Numbered from the stretch's first letter, positions 37,524 to 51,612 are shown. The stretch is 64,000 bases of DNA from Alkalihalobacillus sp047302405 (GCF_047302405.1 NZ_CP154853.1:3596001-3660000); one strand, 5' to 3'. Translations and numbers: made by a program. Notes: generated by a model not told the origin, from the sequence alone.

Positions 37524-38672
37524 TTATCTTACGGCTTCCTCTGCATTAACTAAACCACTACCATATTGAGTTGGATTTCCAAGTGGTGTAGCAGTATTGG
37601 ATAAATGCTGTCTGATCTCTATATTTGACCATGTTGGATTTTTCTCTTTCACAAGTGCTGCCACTCCAGCTACGTGAGGAGTGGCCATTGAGGTACCACT
37701 AAGACTTGCGTATTGATTTTGCAAATATGTGCTTTGCACACCCACACCAGGTGCTACAATATCTAAGCCTGTCCCATACTGAGAGAAACTTGCACGATTG
37801 TTATTTTGATCAGTTGCACCAACAGCAAGTGCATTAGCATAACGAGCTGGATAAGAAACTGTTCCAGATCCATTATTTCCTGTAGCTGCTACCACAAGTA
37901 CTCCCGCAGCAGTTGCTTGATTAACCGCTAATTCTAGTGTTGGGCTACCCATTGGACTACCAAGGCTTAAATTGGCAATATCCATTCCGTTCTCTGCACT
38001 CCATTGAAGACCTTGAGCAATAGAACTGACCGATCCATTTCCGTTAGCACCTAACACTTTTACTGCATAAAGTTCTGCATTTGGAGCAACACCGATGACA
38101 CCAATGGAATTATTCAATGCTGCTATTGTTCCAGCAACATGGGTTCCATGTCCATTCCCATCTTGATAAGTTGGCTCCCCTGGAACAAAGCTCACTCCTC
38201 CTCTAATGTTTAAATCTGGATGTGTAGCAATTCCTGTATCAAGAACGGCCACTTTTACTCCCCAACCAGTTAAACCAATACTATGAGCAAAAGGTGCTTG
38301 TACACGGGTAATCCCCCAAGGGGTTGTTTGATTAGCAATAGAAACTTCAAGATCTTCTTCAATAAAAGAAATAGACGAATCAGCTTTTAATTCAGCTAAA
38401 TCTTCAGGACTTAGCTCCACCGAAACAACAGGAATTGAATCAAATTCATATAAAAGCTCCATTTCCACTTTTTCATTATTCACTTCTGCTAATATCGACA
38501 TTTCTCCATCTACTTTTTCACTGCTTTCTATAAACTCTGATACCTCGATTTGATTTTCAAAACCAATCAAATATTGCTTCTTTTCTTCCTCAGCAGATAC
38601 TGATGTAGTCGTTAAGGTTATAGAAAACAATAGAGCAGCACTCGCCACCACTTTACTAAATAGCTTTTTCAA
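37524..38672 (-). CDS. high-alkaline subtilisin (Savinase/M-protease type)
   Basis: A 382-residue secreted serine protease. Signal peptide about 1-27, I9 propeptide (KQYLIGFENQIEVSEF to EEDLEVS), then a mature enzyme starting near NQTTPWGITRVQAP, with Asp145, His175 and Ser328 (VAVLDTGIATHPDL, GNGHGTHVAGT, SGTSMATPHVAG). The mature part matches the high-alkaline subtilisins of Alkalihalobacillus clausii at most positions. Translation starts at TTG: an AAGGAGG site lies eight bases upstream and the first residues (LKKLFSKVVAS) align with MKKPLGKIVAS. An upstream ATG has no such site. Outlying gene next to the rRNA-tail repeats. Confidence 0.95.
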   Translation of the reverse strand: MKKLFSKVVASAALLFSITLTTTSVSAEEEKKQYLIGFENQIEVSEFIESSEKVDGEMSILAEVNNEKVEMELLYEFDSIPVVSVELSPEDLAELKADSSISFIEEDLEVSIANQTTPWGITRVQAPFAHSIGLTGWGVKVAVLDTGIATHPDLNIRGGVSFVPGEPTYQDGNGHGTHVAGTIAALNNSIGVIGVAPNAELYAVKVLGANGNGSVSSIAQGLQWSAENGMDIANLSLGSPMGSPTLELAVNQATAAGVLVVAATGNNGSGTVSYPARYANALAVGATDQNNNRASFSQYGTGLDIVAPGVGVQSTYLQNQYASLSGTSMATPHVAGVAALVKEKNPTWSNIEIRQHLSNTATPLGNPTQYGSGLVNAEEAVR

Positions 38673-39165
38673 ATTATTTTCCTCCTTATTATTTATTGAA
38701 ATTAATAGAGTCATAGAAAATAATACTAAAAATCAATTCAATTTTTCGAATACATCAAGCTCAAAGAATAGGAAGATACGCGTCGAAGTATCACCTCCAA
38801 ATTTTTTATAAACATTGGGTGTGTAAATAATCATAAAATTAAGAGGAGAGACCTAGTAATAATCAATAGTGTCTTTAAAAATGAATATTAGATGACTTCT
38901 AGTATATATTTTATGAATATTCAAAATAATCAATAGCTGCGATGTTAGAATAAACGATAATACATATCTAGTAAATAACATATAAATATATTTATACTAA
39001 AATAATATATTACTACTATATTTCACTGTATTTCATGACCTGTTTTGACAGTTACCAGACCTTCCGACCTGGTTACTTTTTATTTCACTCTCTAGCTACT
39101 AGACCTTTATTATGTACTTAAAATTATTCTCTCTTATATTTAACATTTAGGCATGTTAAAAGAGG
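38673..39165. other. AT-rich region upstream of the subtilisin gene
   Basis: About 490 bp, very AT-rich, presumably holding the protease promoter and regulator sites. An imperfect hairpin (ACCAG/CTGGT, near 39052-39078) with a T run on the plus strand is the only structure I see. Confidence 0.4.
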
Positions 39166-39217
39166 CTAAGACAAAAACCTGCTCTGATATGAAAAATGTA
39201 AAATCTTCAATAAGAAA

Positions 39218-39258
39218 AGTTGGATGACTGTCATTATAGTCATCCAACTTATTTTTAG
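39218..39258. terminator. strong hairpin at the end of the rRNA 3' region
   Basis: Perfect stem AAGTTGGATGACT / AGTCATCCAACTT around a nine-base loop. It could end leftward transcripts coming from the rRNA operon. Confidence 0.7.
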
Positions 39259-39296
39259 GTAGTTTTGTCCCGACCACGTTATTTCCTGAGCTTTCT

Positions 39297-39906
39297 TTTT
39301 ATGCATATTAAAAAGCACACTCCTATTGGAATGTGCTTTATCGCTTGGCAACGTCCTACTGTCTCTTCGATTCTCTTCTTCAGGGAAGCAAGGCATGTCG
39401 CTTTTCCTCGAAGCTTTTCACGAGGTCGCACGAAGACAACCGATTCGTCTCACGCCCGCTCCCTGCTTGATTCATGAGGCTTTTTCATGAAGAATTTCAC
39501 GAGGTTTTCTTTTTGAAGCCTATCCTCCGTAGATGCTGCCCCTACGGGCCAGAGCTCTTCACCGCCTGAGCGTTCTCTTTATGCAAATTAAAAAGCACAT
39601 TCCTCTTGGAATGTGCTTTATCTGCCTGGCAACGTCCTACTGCCTCTTCGATTCTCTTCTTCAGGGAAGCGGGGCATGTCGCTTTTTCCTCGATGTTTCT
39701 CACGATGTGGCACGAAGACAACCGATTCGTCTTGCGCCCGACTCCTGGTTGATTCATGAGGCCTTTTCAATGATGGGTTTCATGAGGTTTCTCTTTTTGA
39801 AGCCTATCCTCCGCAGCTGCTGCCCCTACGGGCCAGAGCTCTTCACCGCCTGAGCGTTCTCTTTATGCATATAAAAAAGCACACTCCTATTGGAATGTGC
39901 TTTATC
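39297..39906 (-). repeat. tandem 280-bp units with 5S tails and terminator hairpins
   Basis: Two units begin at 39301 and 39581 (spacing 280), and a third begins at 39865 (spacing 284) and merges into the real 5S gene. Each starts, on the plus strand, ATGCATATTA or a variant. Then come the hairpin AAGCACA(C/T)TCC...GGAATGTGCTT, then CTTGGCAACGTCCTACT (the last 17 nt of 5S rRNA), then about 220 bp shared by units 1 and 2. That body contains ACAACCGATTCGTCT, TTGATTCATGAGGC and CCTACGGGCCAGAGCTCTTC. No convincing frame. Confidence 0.85.
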
Positions 39907-40022
<116 letters not shown>

Positions 40023-40086
40023 CTATGGAGAGGATTCTCTCAAAACTAGATAATCGATAAAAACATGATGTCAAGAATAATAATGG

Positions 40087-43023
<2,937 letters not shown>

Positions 43024-43393
43024 ATTTTGGCTGCAAATCAACGTAAAAATAAATTTACCGTTGCTTTTGGCCAAATTTGACTTCCGATTTTCGATGAATC
43101 GAATCTCGTTGGTCGTATTATCAAAGGTTTGATATGAATTCTTGACATTCTCGTTCGTCTATCGTTATAGACTCCGATGAATTAATCATGTTTATCTTAT
43201 TATCTAGTTTTCAAAGAACCATTTGACTGCGAATCAACGGCGGATTTCTTCGTCCATTTCATTCTTTCGATTCTCACGTGCTAAAGCACGCTCCGAGTCT
43301 CCAGAATTTCATGTCCTCGAACTCCTTGTTGCTTCTTGCCAACAGACTTAGATAATCGATGATTTCGATTTTCTTTGTCGTTTTGTGTAAAAT

Positions 43394-43469
43394 TGGTGGA
43401 GCCTAGCGGGATCGAACCGCTGACCTCCTGCGTGCAAAGCAGGCGCTCTCCCAGCTGAGCTAAGGCCCC
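43394..43469 (-). tRNA. tRNA-Ala (anticodon TGC)
   Basis: In the 16S-23S spacer. Acceptor GGGGCCT, anticodon loop CTTTGCACGC with TGC, CCA encoded. Confidence 0.96.
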
Positions 43470-43701
43470 AATATGACTTCAGATAACCTTCGTATTTCTT
43501 CGTCAACTTCACTCCCTCCATCATGTCATGTATCAAGATACATTCCAATCTTTCGGTCATTCGTTTCCTCGAACTACTCGGTTCTCTCTGCCCTTTATTT
43601 GTAAATGATAATCCTATTTCTTTTGCCCTTTTCTTAGTTATTAAACTACTTTTCCAGACAAAAAATAAGCATCACTTATCACTTATTAGGATGAGTATAT
43701 A

Positions 43702-43778
<77 letters not shown>

Positions 43779-43919
43779 ATATATAACTTCTAATAAAACT
43801 TCGGGAATAAACCATTCACCTTAGTTATATAAGAATGAATCAAAGTTCATTCAAAACTGAACAAAAGGACCAAAGCGCAAACAACCGAAGTTGTTCGTCG
43901 ACTAGAGTTAAATACTCCA

Positions 43920-45475
<1,556 letters not shown>

Positions 45476-45643
45476 GATAAGCTGATTCGCTCATTTTTGC
45501 TGGCTAGCTTCAGCTTTCACTGAAGTTCCATTTTGCATTGATTTCTCAATGACTAACATTGACGAGATACCTTGTATCTCTTTAATTCGCTTGGCTTTTG
45601 TTCAGTTTTCAAAGAACTCGTTTCGCTCATTGGCGACTTTTCT

Positions 45644-45672
45644 ATCTTATACAAAACATTTCGTTCTGTCAA
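45644..45672 (-). promoter_or_regulatory. rRNA operon promoter
   Basis: Minus strand TTGACA (45667-45672), 17 bases, TAAGAT (45644-45649), about 170 bases before 16S, in the usual leader. The leader contains the rRNA-type TTCTTTGAAAACT box. The -35 lies only 23 bases from the end of the upstream tRNA-Ile. Confidence 0.8.
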
Positions 45673-45691
45673 GACTTTTTTTAAAATATTA

Positions 45692-45768
<77 letters not shown>

Positions 45769-45812
45769 CTTAAAAGGCATAAAAAAAAGCACGTTCCACC
45801 AAAATATTAATT

Positions 45813-45886
45813 TGGAGCGGGTGATGAGAATCGAACTCACGACATCAGCTTGGAAGGCTGAGGTTTTACCACTAAACTACACCCGC
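45813..45886 (-). tRNA. tRNA-Gly (anticodon TCC)
   Basis: Acceptor GCGGGTG, anticodon arm CAGCCTTCCAAGCTG, CCA encoded. Confidence 0.95.
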
Positions 45887-45901
45887 GATTTAAAATTAGA
45901 A

Positions 45902-45978
45902 TGGTCGGGAAGACAGGATTTGAACCTGCGACCCCCTGGTCCCAAACCAGGTGCTCTACCAAGCTGAGCCACTTCCCG
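45902..45978 (-). tRNA. tRNA-Pro (anticodon TGG)
   Basis: Acceptor CGGGAAG, anticodon arm CTGGTTTGGGACCAG, CCA encoded. Confidence 0.95.
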
Positions 45979-46025
45979 CAATAAATATCTTTCAAGTCAA
46001 TAATTGTTTTAAAACAAACGCTTTA

Positions 46026-46113
<88 letters not shown>

Positions 46114-46132
46114 GTGAATGTATAAAATATAA

Positions 46133-46214
46133 TGCGGGTGAAGGGACTTGAACCCCCACGTCATAAGACACTAGATCCTAAGTCTAGCGCGTCTGCCAAT
46201 TCCGCCACACCCGC
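46133..46214 (-). tRNA. tRNA-Leu (anticodon TAG)
   Basis: Acceptor GCGGGTG, anticodon arm CTAGACTTAGGATCTAG, long variable arm. CCA not encoded. Confidence 0.94.
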
Positions 46215-46226
46215 GAAAGAGTAAAC

Positions 46227-46303
46227 TGGCGGTCCGGACGGGACTCGAACCCGCGACCTCCTGCGTGACAGGCAGGCATTCTAACCAACTGAACTACCGG
46301 ACC
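46227..46303 (-). tRNA. tRNA-Asp (anticodon GTC)
   Basis: Acceptor GGTCCGG, anticodon arm CCTGCCTGTCACGCAGG, CCA encoded. Confidence 0.95.
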
Positions 46304-46315
46304 AAATAAAATTAA

Positions 46316-46391
46316 TGGTGGAGGATGACGGGTTCGAACCGCCGACCCCCTGCTTGTAAGGCAGGTGCTCTCCCAGCTGAGCTAATCCTCC
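46316..46391 (-). tRNA. tRNA-Val (anticodon TAC)
   Basis: Acceptor GGAGGAT, anticodon arm CCTGCCTTACAAGCAGG, CCA encoded. Confidence 0.95.
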
Positions 46392-46625
46392 ATCTTTACC
46401 TTCAGATAAGTTTCAAATTTCTTCGTCTAGTTCATGATTCTCCTTCAGTCACGTACCGATATACGTTCCTTCTCTCGAACACTCCCTACCCTCGAACTTC
46501 CAACTTCTCTTTGATAACAGCTTTTAAAAGTTCCACAACACTTCAAAAATAGGTTTCGAGTTTTCGCTGATTTGACTTATTCATAACACATCTCAATACA
46601 ACTAAACTCTAATTAAATAAAACAA

Positions 46626-46697
46626 TGACCCGTACGGGATTCGAACCCGTGTTACCGCCGTGAAAGGGCGGTGTCTTAACCACTTGACCAACGGGCC
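46626..46697 (-). tRNA. tRNA-Glu (anticodon TTC)
   Basis: Acceptor GGCCCGT, anticodon arm CCGCCCTTTCACGGCGG. CCA not encoded. Separated from tRNA-Val by a 234-bp spacer. Confidence 0.95.
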
Positions 46698-46704
46698 ATA
46701 TAAA

Positions 46705-46795
46705 TGGCGGAGAAGGAGGGATTTGAACCCTCGCGCCGCTCGCGCGACCTACACCCTTAGCAGGGGCGCCCCTTCAGCCACTTGGGTACTTCTCC
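46705..46795 (-). tRNA. tRNA-Ser (anticodon GCT)
   Basis: Acceptor GGAGAAG, anticodon arm CGCCCCTGCTAAGGGTG, long variable arm, CCA encoded. Confidence 0.95.
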
Positions 46796-46796
46796 G

Positions 46797-46870
46797 TGGC
46801 TCCACAGGTAGGACTCGAACCTACGACCGATTGGTTAACAGCCGATTGCTCTACCACTGAGCTACTGTGG
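46797..46870 (-). tRNA. tRNA-Asn (anticodon GTT)
   Basis: First gene of the cluster. Acceptor TCCACAG, anticodon loop CTGTTAA, CCA encoded. The anticodon stem ATCGG/CCAAT has one C-A mismatch where relatives have C-G. Confidence 0.93.
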
Positions 46871-46887
46871 AATAATACAACTTAAAC

Positions 46888-46916
46888 ATCTTAACATATA
46901 ATGATGAAACGTTCAA
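46888..46916 (-). promoter_or_regulatory. promoter of the tRNA cluster
   Basis: Minus strand TTGAAC (46911-46916), a 17-bp spacer, TAAGAT (46888-46893), about 18 bases before tRNA-Asn. Same -10 as the rRNA promoter. Confidence 0.7.
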
Positions 46917-46987
46917 CATTTTTATGTAATTTTTCACCGCTGTCTTAGCGACTTCTATAATATATCACAGGGTTATTATTTGATCAA

Positions 46988-47446
46988 CTATTTTTTATTA
47001 ATTTTTTTTAATTTCCCCGAACACTTGCCACAAACATATTTATTCGTATTAATTCTTCTCTTTCTTTTATAAATAAGTCGACATGACTGACATTGATAAA
47101 CCACCTCTATAAGAATACGGTTTTGACTCTCAGGTATTCTTTCACAATATCTTGATCCTCCAACCTCTTTAAGTAATTGCTTAAAATCATCATCTTTATG
47201 CATATACCCTTTCCCTTGTATATGTAAATGATAATGACAAAGCTCGTGCTTAATAATCCCGATTAATGCATCCATGCCAAATAAATCGTATTGTTTAGGA
47301 TTGAACTCAATATCATGCGTTCTTAAAAGATACCGGCCTCCTGTTGTCCGTAGCCGAGGGTTGAACCTAGCTTCATGTAAAAAGTGCCTCCCAAATGATT
47401 GCTTTGAAATATCCTCAACAAGCTTTTGTAAAACCTCCTGCTCCAC
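46988..47446 (-). CDS. sprT: SprT-like zinc metalloprotein (YdcK)
   Basis: A 152-residue SprT-family protein with the zinc motif IKHELCHYHLH (HExxH, about residue 66) and a carboxyl zinc ribbon (YQCQSCRLIY then YVCGKCSGKL). Function in bacteria is unproven; relatives in eukaryotes are DNA-protein crosslink proteases. Start is GTG, with AAGGGTG seven bases upstream. The tRNA cluster on one side and cmpA and tex on the other copy the B. subtilis ydcK order. Confidence 0.9.
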   Translation of the reverse strand: MEQEVLQKLVEDISKQSFGRHFLHEARFNPRLRTTGGRYLLRTHDIEFNPKQYDLFGMDALIGIIKHELCHYHLHIQGKGYMHKDDDFKQLLKEVGGSRYCERIPESQNRILIEVVYQCQSCRLIYKRKRRINTNKYVCGKCSGKLKKINKK

Positions 47447-47541
47447 AAATATTCACCCTTACCTTTAAAATTCATACAACATTGACAAACATCCATGCAT
47501 ATATTAAATATATTAACACATAAAATAAGGAGTTGGCGATT

Positions 47542-47679
47542 ATGCCCTCGTGGTTAATGAATCAATTACAACGTGCGTACGCAGAGAAAAATGAATATCA
47601 AATCAAAATTTTAAATCAGTGCTGGTTTTATTACCAACAAAAAAGTTCGAACCGAGATAAAAATATACATTCTAATTAA
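47542..47679 (+). CDS. cmpA: cortex morphogenetic protein CmpA
   Basis: A 45-residue sporulation protein starting MPSWLMNQLQRAYAEKNEYQ and continuing IKILNQCWFYYQQK. B. subtilis CmpA (37 residues) has the same plan of MPxWL, QxQRA, EKxxYQIKxLNQCW. In B. subtilis it takes part in quality control of spore envelope assembly with ClpXP. AAGGAG lies 11 bases before the ATG. Its place between sprT and tex is conserved. Confidence 0.9.
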   Translation: MPSWLMNQLQRAYAEKNEYQIKILNQCWFYYQQKSSNRDKNIHSN

Positions 47680-47872
47680 CTTACAAACCGTTAATTCTGT
47701 ATTCCCTTATTAAGCCCTCTATTTTACTCCAAAAAAGTTCCACTCCAATAAATTTAAGTATCTATCGAAGAACAAGTCTAAAAATAGGGGATGACCAAAC
47801 ATAGCATTAGATTTCAAATTAGTCCCCCCTTCACAATCAGAATCAGTGCTAACTTTCACTTTTCTAATACCA

Positions 47873-47907
47873 AAAAGAACCCTCTTCATATGAAGGGTTC
47901 TTTTTTA
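47873..47907. terminator. terminator of tex
   Basis: AAGAACCC...GGGTTCTT stem, AT-rich loop, T/A runs on both sides, before the tex stop codon at 47921. Confidence 0.85.
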
Positions 47908-47920
47908 GTTTAAAAAACAT

Positions 47921-50104
47921 TTAACTTCCTACGAGTTGTTTTTCTGGTTGTAGCATCGTTAAGGCAACACGACCTTTTTTTACATCAACACTATCAACCC
48001 ATACAGTCACAATTTCTCCAACTGATACAACCTCTAACGGATGCTTGACAAAACGGTTAGCTATTTTAGAAATATGCACAAGGCCGTCTTGCTTCACTCC
48101 TACATCAACAAACGCTCCGAAGTCGACGACATTTCGTATTGTCCCTTGCAGCTCCATACCGACTGTCAAATCTTCTAATTGCATAACTCCTTGTTTTAAA
48201 AGTGGTTTTGTCACTTGGTCACGCGGATCTCTCGATGGTCGAATTAAACTATCAATAATATCTTGAATGGTCGGAATCCCCATATCAAGTTCGTCTGCCA
48301 ATTGATGAATATTCACTTTATCTAACTCATCTTTTAAATGACTTGAGCCAATATCAGACGCATTTAAATTTAGCTTATTTAATAATTGCTCAGTTGCCTT
48401 ATAAGCTTCTGGGTGAATAGCCGTTTGGTCAAGCGGGTTTTCAGCAGATGGAATTCTTAAAAAACCAATACACTGTTCGTATGTTTTCGCCCCTAATCTC
48501 GGAATTTTTTTCAATTGTTTTCGATTAAGGAACCGTCCCTCTTCTTCTCTTTTTTTAACGATATTAGTTGCTACAGCCTTTGAAAGACCGGCTACATATT
48601 GCAATAAGGAAATGGATGCCGTATTCACATTAACCCCTACTTGGTTCACAACCGTTTCAACAATAAAAGTAAGTGACTCATTTAATTTTTTCTGTGAAAC
48701 GTCATGTTGGTATTGACCAACCCCTACTGATTTCGGATCGATTTTCACCAACTCAGCTAACGGATCTTGAATTCTACGAGCGATTGAAACCGCACTTCTC
48801 TCTTCTACTTTTAAATCCGGGAACTCCGCACGCCCCAAATCAGAAGCTGAATAGACACTTGCTCCTGCCTCATTAACGATTAAATAATAAATGGACTCAG
48901 GCAACTCTTTGATCACATCAGCTATAAATAGTTCGGATTCACGAGAAGCTGTCCCATTACCGATCGCAATCATATTTACATGATGTTTGCTAATTAGTTG
49001 TTTAACTACCTCTTTGGCCCGGTCGACCTCATTTCTTGGCGGAGTAGGATAAATAACCGCTATGTCTAAAACCTTCCCTGTAGCATCAACAACCGCTAAT
49101 TTACATCCCGTACGGTAAGCTGGATCAACTCCAAGCACAATTTTCTCTTTAATAGGTGGTTGCAACAATAAATGCTTTAAGTTTTCAGCAAAAATATGAA
49201 TCGCTTGCTCTTCTGCTTTACTCGTCAATTCCTGTCTTAACTCGCGTTCAATCGAAGGTTCGATTAACCGCTTATATCCATCGGCAATCGCTTCACTTAA
49301 AATATCGTTCGCAATAGTCGACTTAAAAATAATTTTTTGTTGTAAATGCTTTAAGATCCTCTCAACCGGCAAACTAATCTTAACTCGTAAAATCCCTTCA
49401 CTTTCACCTCGATTTAATGCCAACACTCGATGTGGCACTATAGAGCGGACTGGCTCTTCATATTCATAATACATCTCAAAAACCTTCTTTTCGTCCGACT
49501 CCTCATCTTTAACAGATGACTGTACCTTGCCATCTTGTAAACCGATTAACCGAATCGATTTACGGAAATCAGGCTCATCAGAAATCCACTCTGCTATAAT
49601 ATCATTCGCACCTGCAATTACTTCATGAATCTCGTTCAGTTCATGCTCGTCACTTAAATAATTTTTGGCTTCCTCATCGATTGAACCACGACTCGGTAAC
49701 TCAAATAACCACTTCGCAAAAGGTTCAAGTCCTTTTTCTTTTGCGACCGTTGCCTTTGTACGACGCTTTTGTTTATATGGTCGGTATAAATCTTCAATTT
49801 CTTGCAATTTCTTCGCTTTTGATATTTGCTTTTGAAGTTCTGGAGTAAGCTTTTCTTGCTCATCAATAAGACGAATCACTTCTTCTTTCCTCGACTCCAA
49901 TTGATTCATATATTGCCATTTCTCTACAATCGTTCGAATTTGAACCTCGTCTAAGCCACCCGTTAATTCCTTTCGATACCTCGCAATAAATGGTACCGTA
50001 TTACCTTCATCAACAAGTTTAATTAAATTATGTACATATTTTGATTGTACGGATACTTCCTCAACTATTTGTCCAATCATCTTTTTCTGAAGCTCTTCAT
50101 TCAT
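47921..50104 (-). CDS. tex: Tex family RNA-binding transcription accessory protein
   Basis: A 727-residue RNA-binding protein. Amino-terminal helical Tex domain, a YqgF-like nuclease fold (KIVLGVDPAYRTGCKLAVVD, about residue 325), tandem HhH motifs (NTASISLLQYVAGLSKAVA, about 510) and a carboxyl S1 domain (GMELQGTIRNVVDFGAFVDV, about 640-710). I start at the ATG at 50104 preceded by AAAGGTG rather than at a site four codons upstream. B. subtilis YdcI is the orthologue by position. Role is in transcription or translation fidelity under stress. Confidence 0.92.
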   Translation of the reverse strand: MNEELQKKMIGQIVEEVSVQSKYVHNLIKLVDEGNTVPFIARYRKELTGGLDEVQIRTIVEKWQYMNQLESRKEEVIRLIDEQEKLTPELQKQISKAKKLQEIEDLYRPYKQKRRTKATVAKEKGLEPFAKWLFELPSRGSIDEEAKNYLSDEHELNEIHEVIAGANDIIAEWISDEPDFRKSIRLIGLQDGKVQSSVKDEESDEKKVFEMYYEYEEPVRSIVPHRVLALNRGESEGILRVKISLPVERILKHLQQKIIFKSTIANDILSEAIADGYKRLIEPSIERELRQELTSKAEEQAIHIFAENLKHLLLQPPIKEKIVLGVDPAYRTGCKLAVVDATGKVLDIAVIYPTPPRNEVDRAKEVVKQLISKHHVNMIAIGNGTASRESELFIADVIKELPESIYYLIVNEAGASVYSASDLGRAEFPDLKVEERSAVSIARRIQDPLAELVKIDPKSVGVGQYQHDVSQKKLNESLTFIVETVVNQVGVNVNTASISLLQYVAGLSKAVATNIVKKREEEGRFLNRKQLKKIPRLGAKTYEQCIGFLRIPSAENPLDQTAIHPEAYKATEQLLNKLNLNASDIGSSHLKDELDKVNIHQLADELDMGIPTIQDIIDSLIRPSRDPRDQVTKPLLKQGVMQLEDLTVGMELQGTIRNVVDFGAFVDVGVKQDGLVHISKIANRFVKHPLEVVSVGEIVTVWVDSVDVKKGRVALTMLQPEKQLVGS

Positions 50105-50202
50105 TCTTAACCACACCTTTTCGCCAAAAAATGGATACTTCTATCATAGCATAATTTCTGTTCATAATATATGCATGGCCCCACGCAACCAATTTCAACA
50201 AA

Positions 50203-50228
50203 ACAAAAAACCTTCCAAATAGAAGGTC
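50203..50228 (-). terminator. terminator of the sigma-B operon
   Basis: Read leftward, GACCTTC / GAAGGT stem with a six-base loop followed by TTTTTTG, at the end of rsbX. Confidence 0.8.
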
Positions 50229-50827
50229 TAGTGTAATTTACCGATAAGTAATGTAACATCATCTTGTGCAAATATAGCACCACCGAATAAAGCTTTTGCT
50301 TCTTCTTTTACTTTATTCAACCCAACTAACCGATCCTTTGTTGGAGGCTTTTTGACACCATCTGTATAAACCATAAATGTACTGCCTTCTTCATAAGGGT
50401 AACGGTCAAGTTCTATACGCTCATGACGACCTGATAAATAACCTCGTTTTGGAATAGGCTGAATCATTTTTCCATCAGGGTAATAAAGAACAAAACTGAC
50501 ATTCCCATAATTACTGTAATAAACAACATTATGTTTAAAGTCAATTTTCATTAAGGTTATGACAGCCCCTCGCTTCCCAAGTAAACGTTTATTACAAGCA
50601 TTCACAATATCATTTGGAGAAAGATGATGATTTCGCTCTACTTCTTTAATCACCACATCAGCTGATTCAAATGCTCCCTTACCACTTCCTAGACCATCAA
50701 CTACTGCACATACTGCATAATCTTCTTCTGTTATGACTAGATGACCATCACCGCAGTAAGCCATATTTTCTTTAGCTTGCTGAAAGGCAGCTACCTCTAA
50801 GTTTTTATTCTCATAAAAAGTAATCAT
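50228..50827 (-). CDS. rsbX: serine phosphatase RsbX
   Basis: A 199-residue PP2C-type phosphatase that dephosphorylates RsbS and RsbR and so resets the stressosome. Metal-binding aspartates lie in VCAVVDGLGSGKGAFESADV and STFMVYTDGVKK, and QDDVTLLIGKL ends the fold. Its ATG shares its A with the sigB stop codon (TAATG). Last gene of the operon, as in B. subtilis; a terminator follows. Confidence 0.93.
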   Translation of the reverse strand: MITFYENKNLEVAAFQQAKENMAYCGDGHLVITEEDYAVCAVVDGLGSGKGAFESADVVIKEVERNHHLSPNDIVNACNKRLLGKRGAVITLMKIDFKHNVVYYSNYGNVSFVLYYPDGKMIQPIPKRGYLSGRHERIELDRYPYEEGSTFMVYTDGVKKPPTKDRLVGLNKVKEEAKALFGGAIFAQDDVTLLIGKLH

Positions 50828-51612
50828 TATAGTATTTCCGACGGTTCAATCCGAATTGATTCACGGAGCTTCTCAATCGCGCGTCTTTGCAGGCGGGATA
50901 CATGCATTTGTGAAATCTCTAATCGTTCACCGGTCTCCTTTTGACTTAAGTTCTCATAGTACGTACATTGTAAAATCTGCTTTTCACGTTCACTCAATAC
51001 TTCAAAAGCCTTTTCTAACAATAACTTTTTATCCGTTTTATCATAACCATCATCATCATTACCGACCAAATCTAAGATCGTAACTTCTCCACCTTCTTGA
51101 TCGGCTTCTAGTGAACGGTTCACAGATAACGCTTGATAGCTCTTGCTCATTTCCATCGTTTCTAGAACTTCTTCCTCCGTCACTTCTAGATGTCCAGCAA
51201 TTTCATGAACAAGCGGAGAACGTTGCAAGGATGTCGTTAACTCATCGACCGCTTTTTTAATTTTCGGTCCGAGCTCTTTAATACGCCTAGGAACATGAAC
51301 ACTCCACGTCTTATCACGTATAAAACGTTTAATTTCTCCAACAATAGTCGGGACTGCAAACGATTCAAAACTACGACCGAATTCCTCATCATAGCGCTTA
51401 ATAGCAGCTAAAAGCCCAAGCATACCGACTTGCACTAAATCTTCATCATATTCTTTCCCTTTTGAAAACTTTCTAGCAAGCGAACGGACAAGACCTTCAT
51501 AATGTTTCACAATCTCTGTCTGAACATGGACGTCTCCATTCTGCTGATATTGCTTAATCCATTGATAGACCTTATCTTTGTTCTGTTCGCGCGGATGGGA
51601 ATCCATTGACAT
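50827..51612 (-). CDS. sigB: general stress sigma factor SigB
   Basis: A 261-residue alternative sigma factor directing the general stress regulon. Region 2 (YDEDLVQVGMLGLLAAIKRYD, FESFAVPTIVGEIKRFIRD), region 3 and region 4 (LSEREKQILQCTYYENLSQK) with a carboxyl helix-turn-helix are all present. Start chosen at 51612, with GAGGTGG before it; the gene overlaps the end of rsbW by about 40 bp, indicating coupled translation. RsbW binds and holds it in unstressed cells. Confidence 0.96.
   Translation of the reverse strand: MSMDSHPREQNKDKVYQWIKQYQQNGDVHVQTEIVKHYEGLVRSLARKFSKGKEYDEDLVQVGMLGLLAAIKRYDEEFGRSFESFAVPTIVGEIKRFIRDKTWSVHVPRRIKELGPKIKKAVDELTTSLQRSPLVHEIAGHLEVTEEEVLETMEMSKSYQALSVNRSLEADQEGGEVTILDLVGNDDDGYDKTDKKLLLEKAFEVLSEREKQILQCTYYENLSQKETGERLEISQMHVSRLQRRAIEKLRESIRIEPSEIL

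Noticed and set aside
39166..39853. Short frames in the 280-bp units as genes
   Set aside because: Frames differ between units, contain the terminator hairpin and 5S tail, and have no protein features.
46797..47000. Integrative element at the tRNA cluster (ICEBs1 uses trnS-leu2 in B. subtilis)
   Set aside because: No integrase, attachment duplication or conjugation genes near the tRNA genes.
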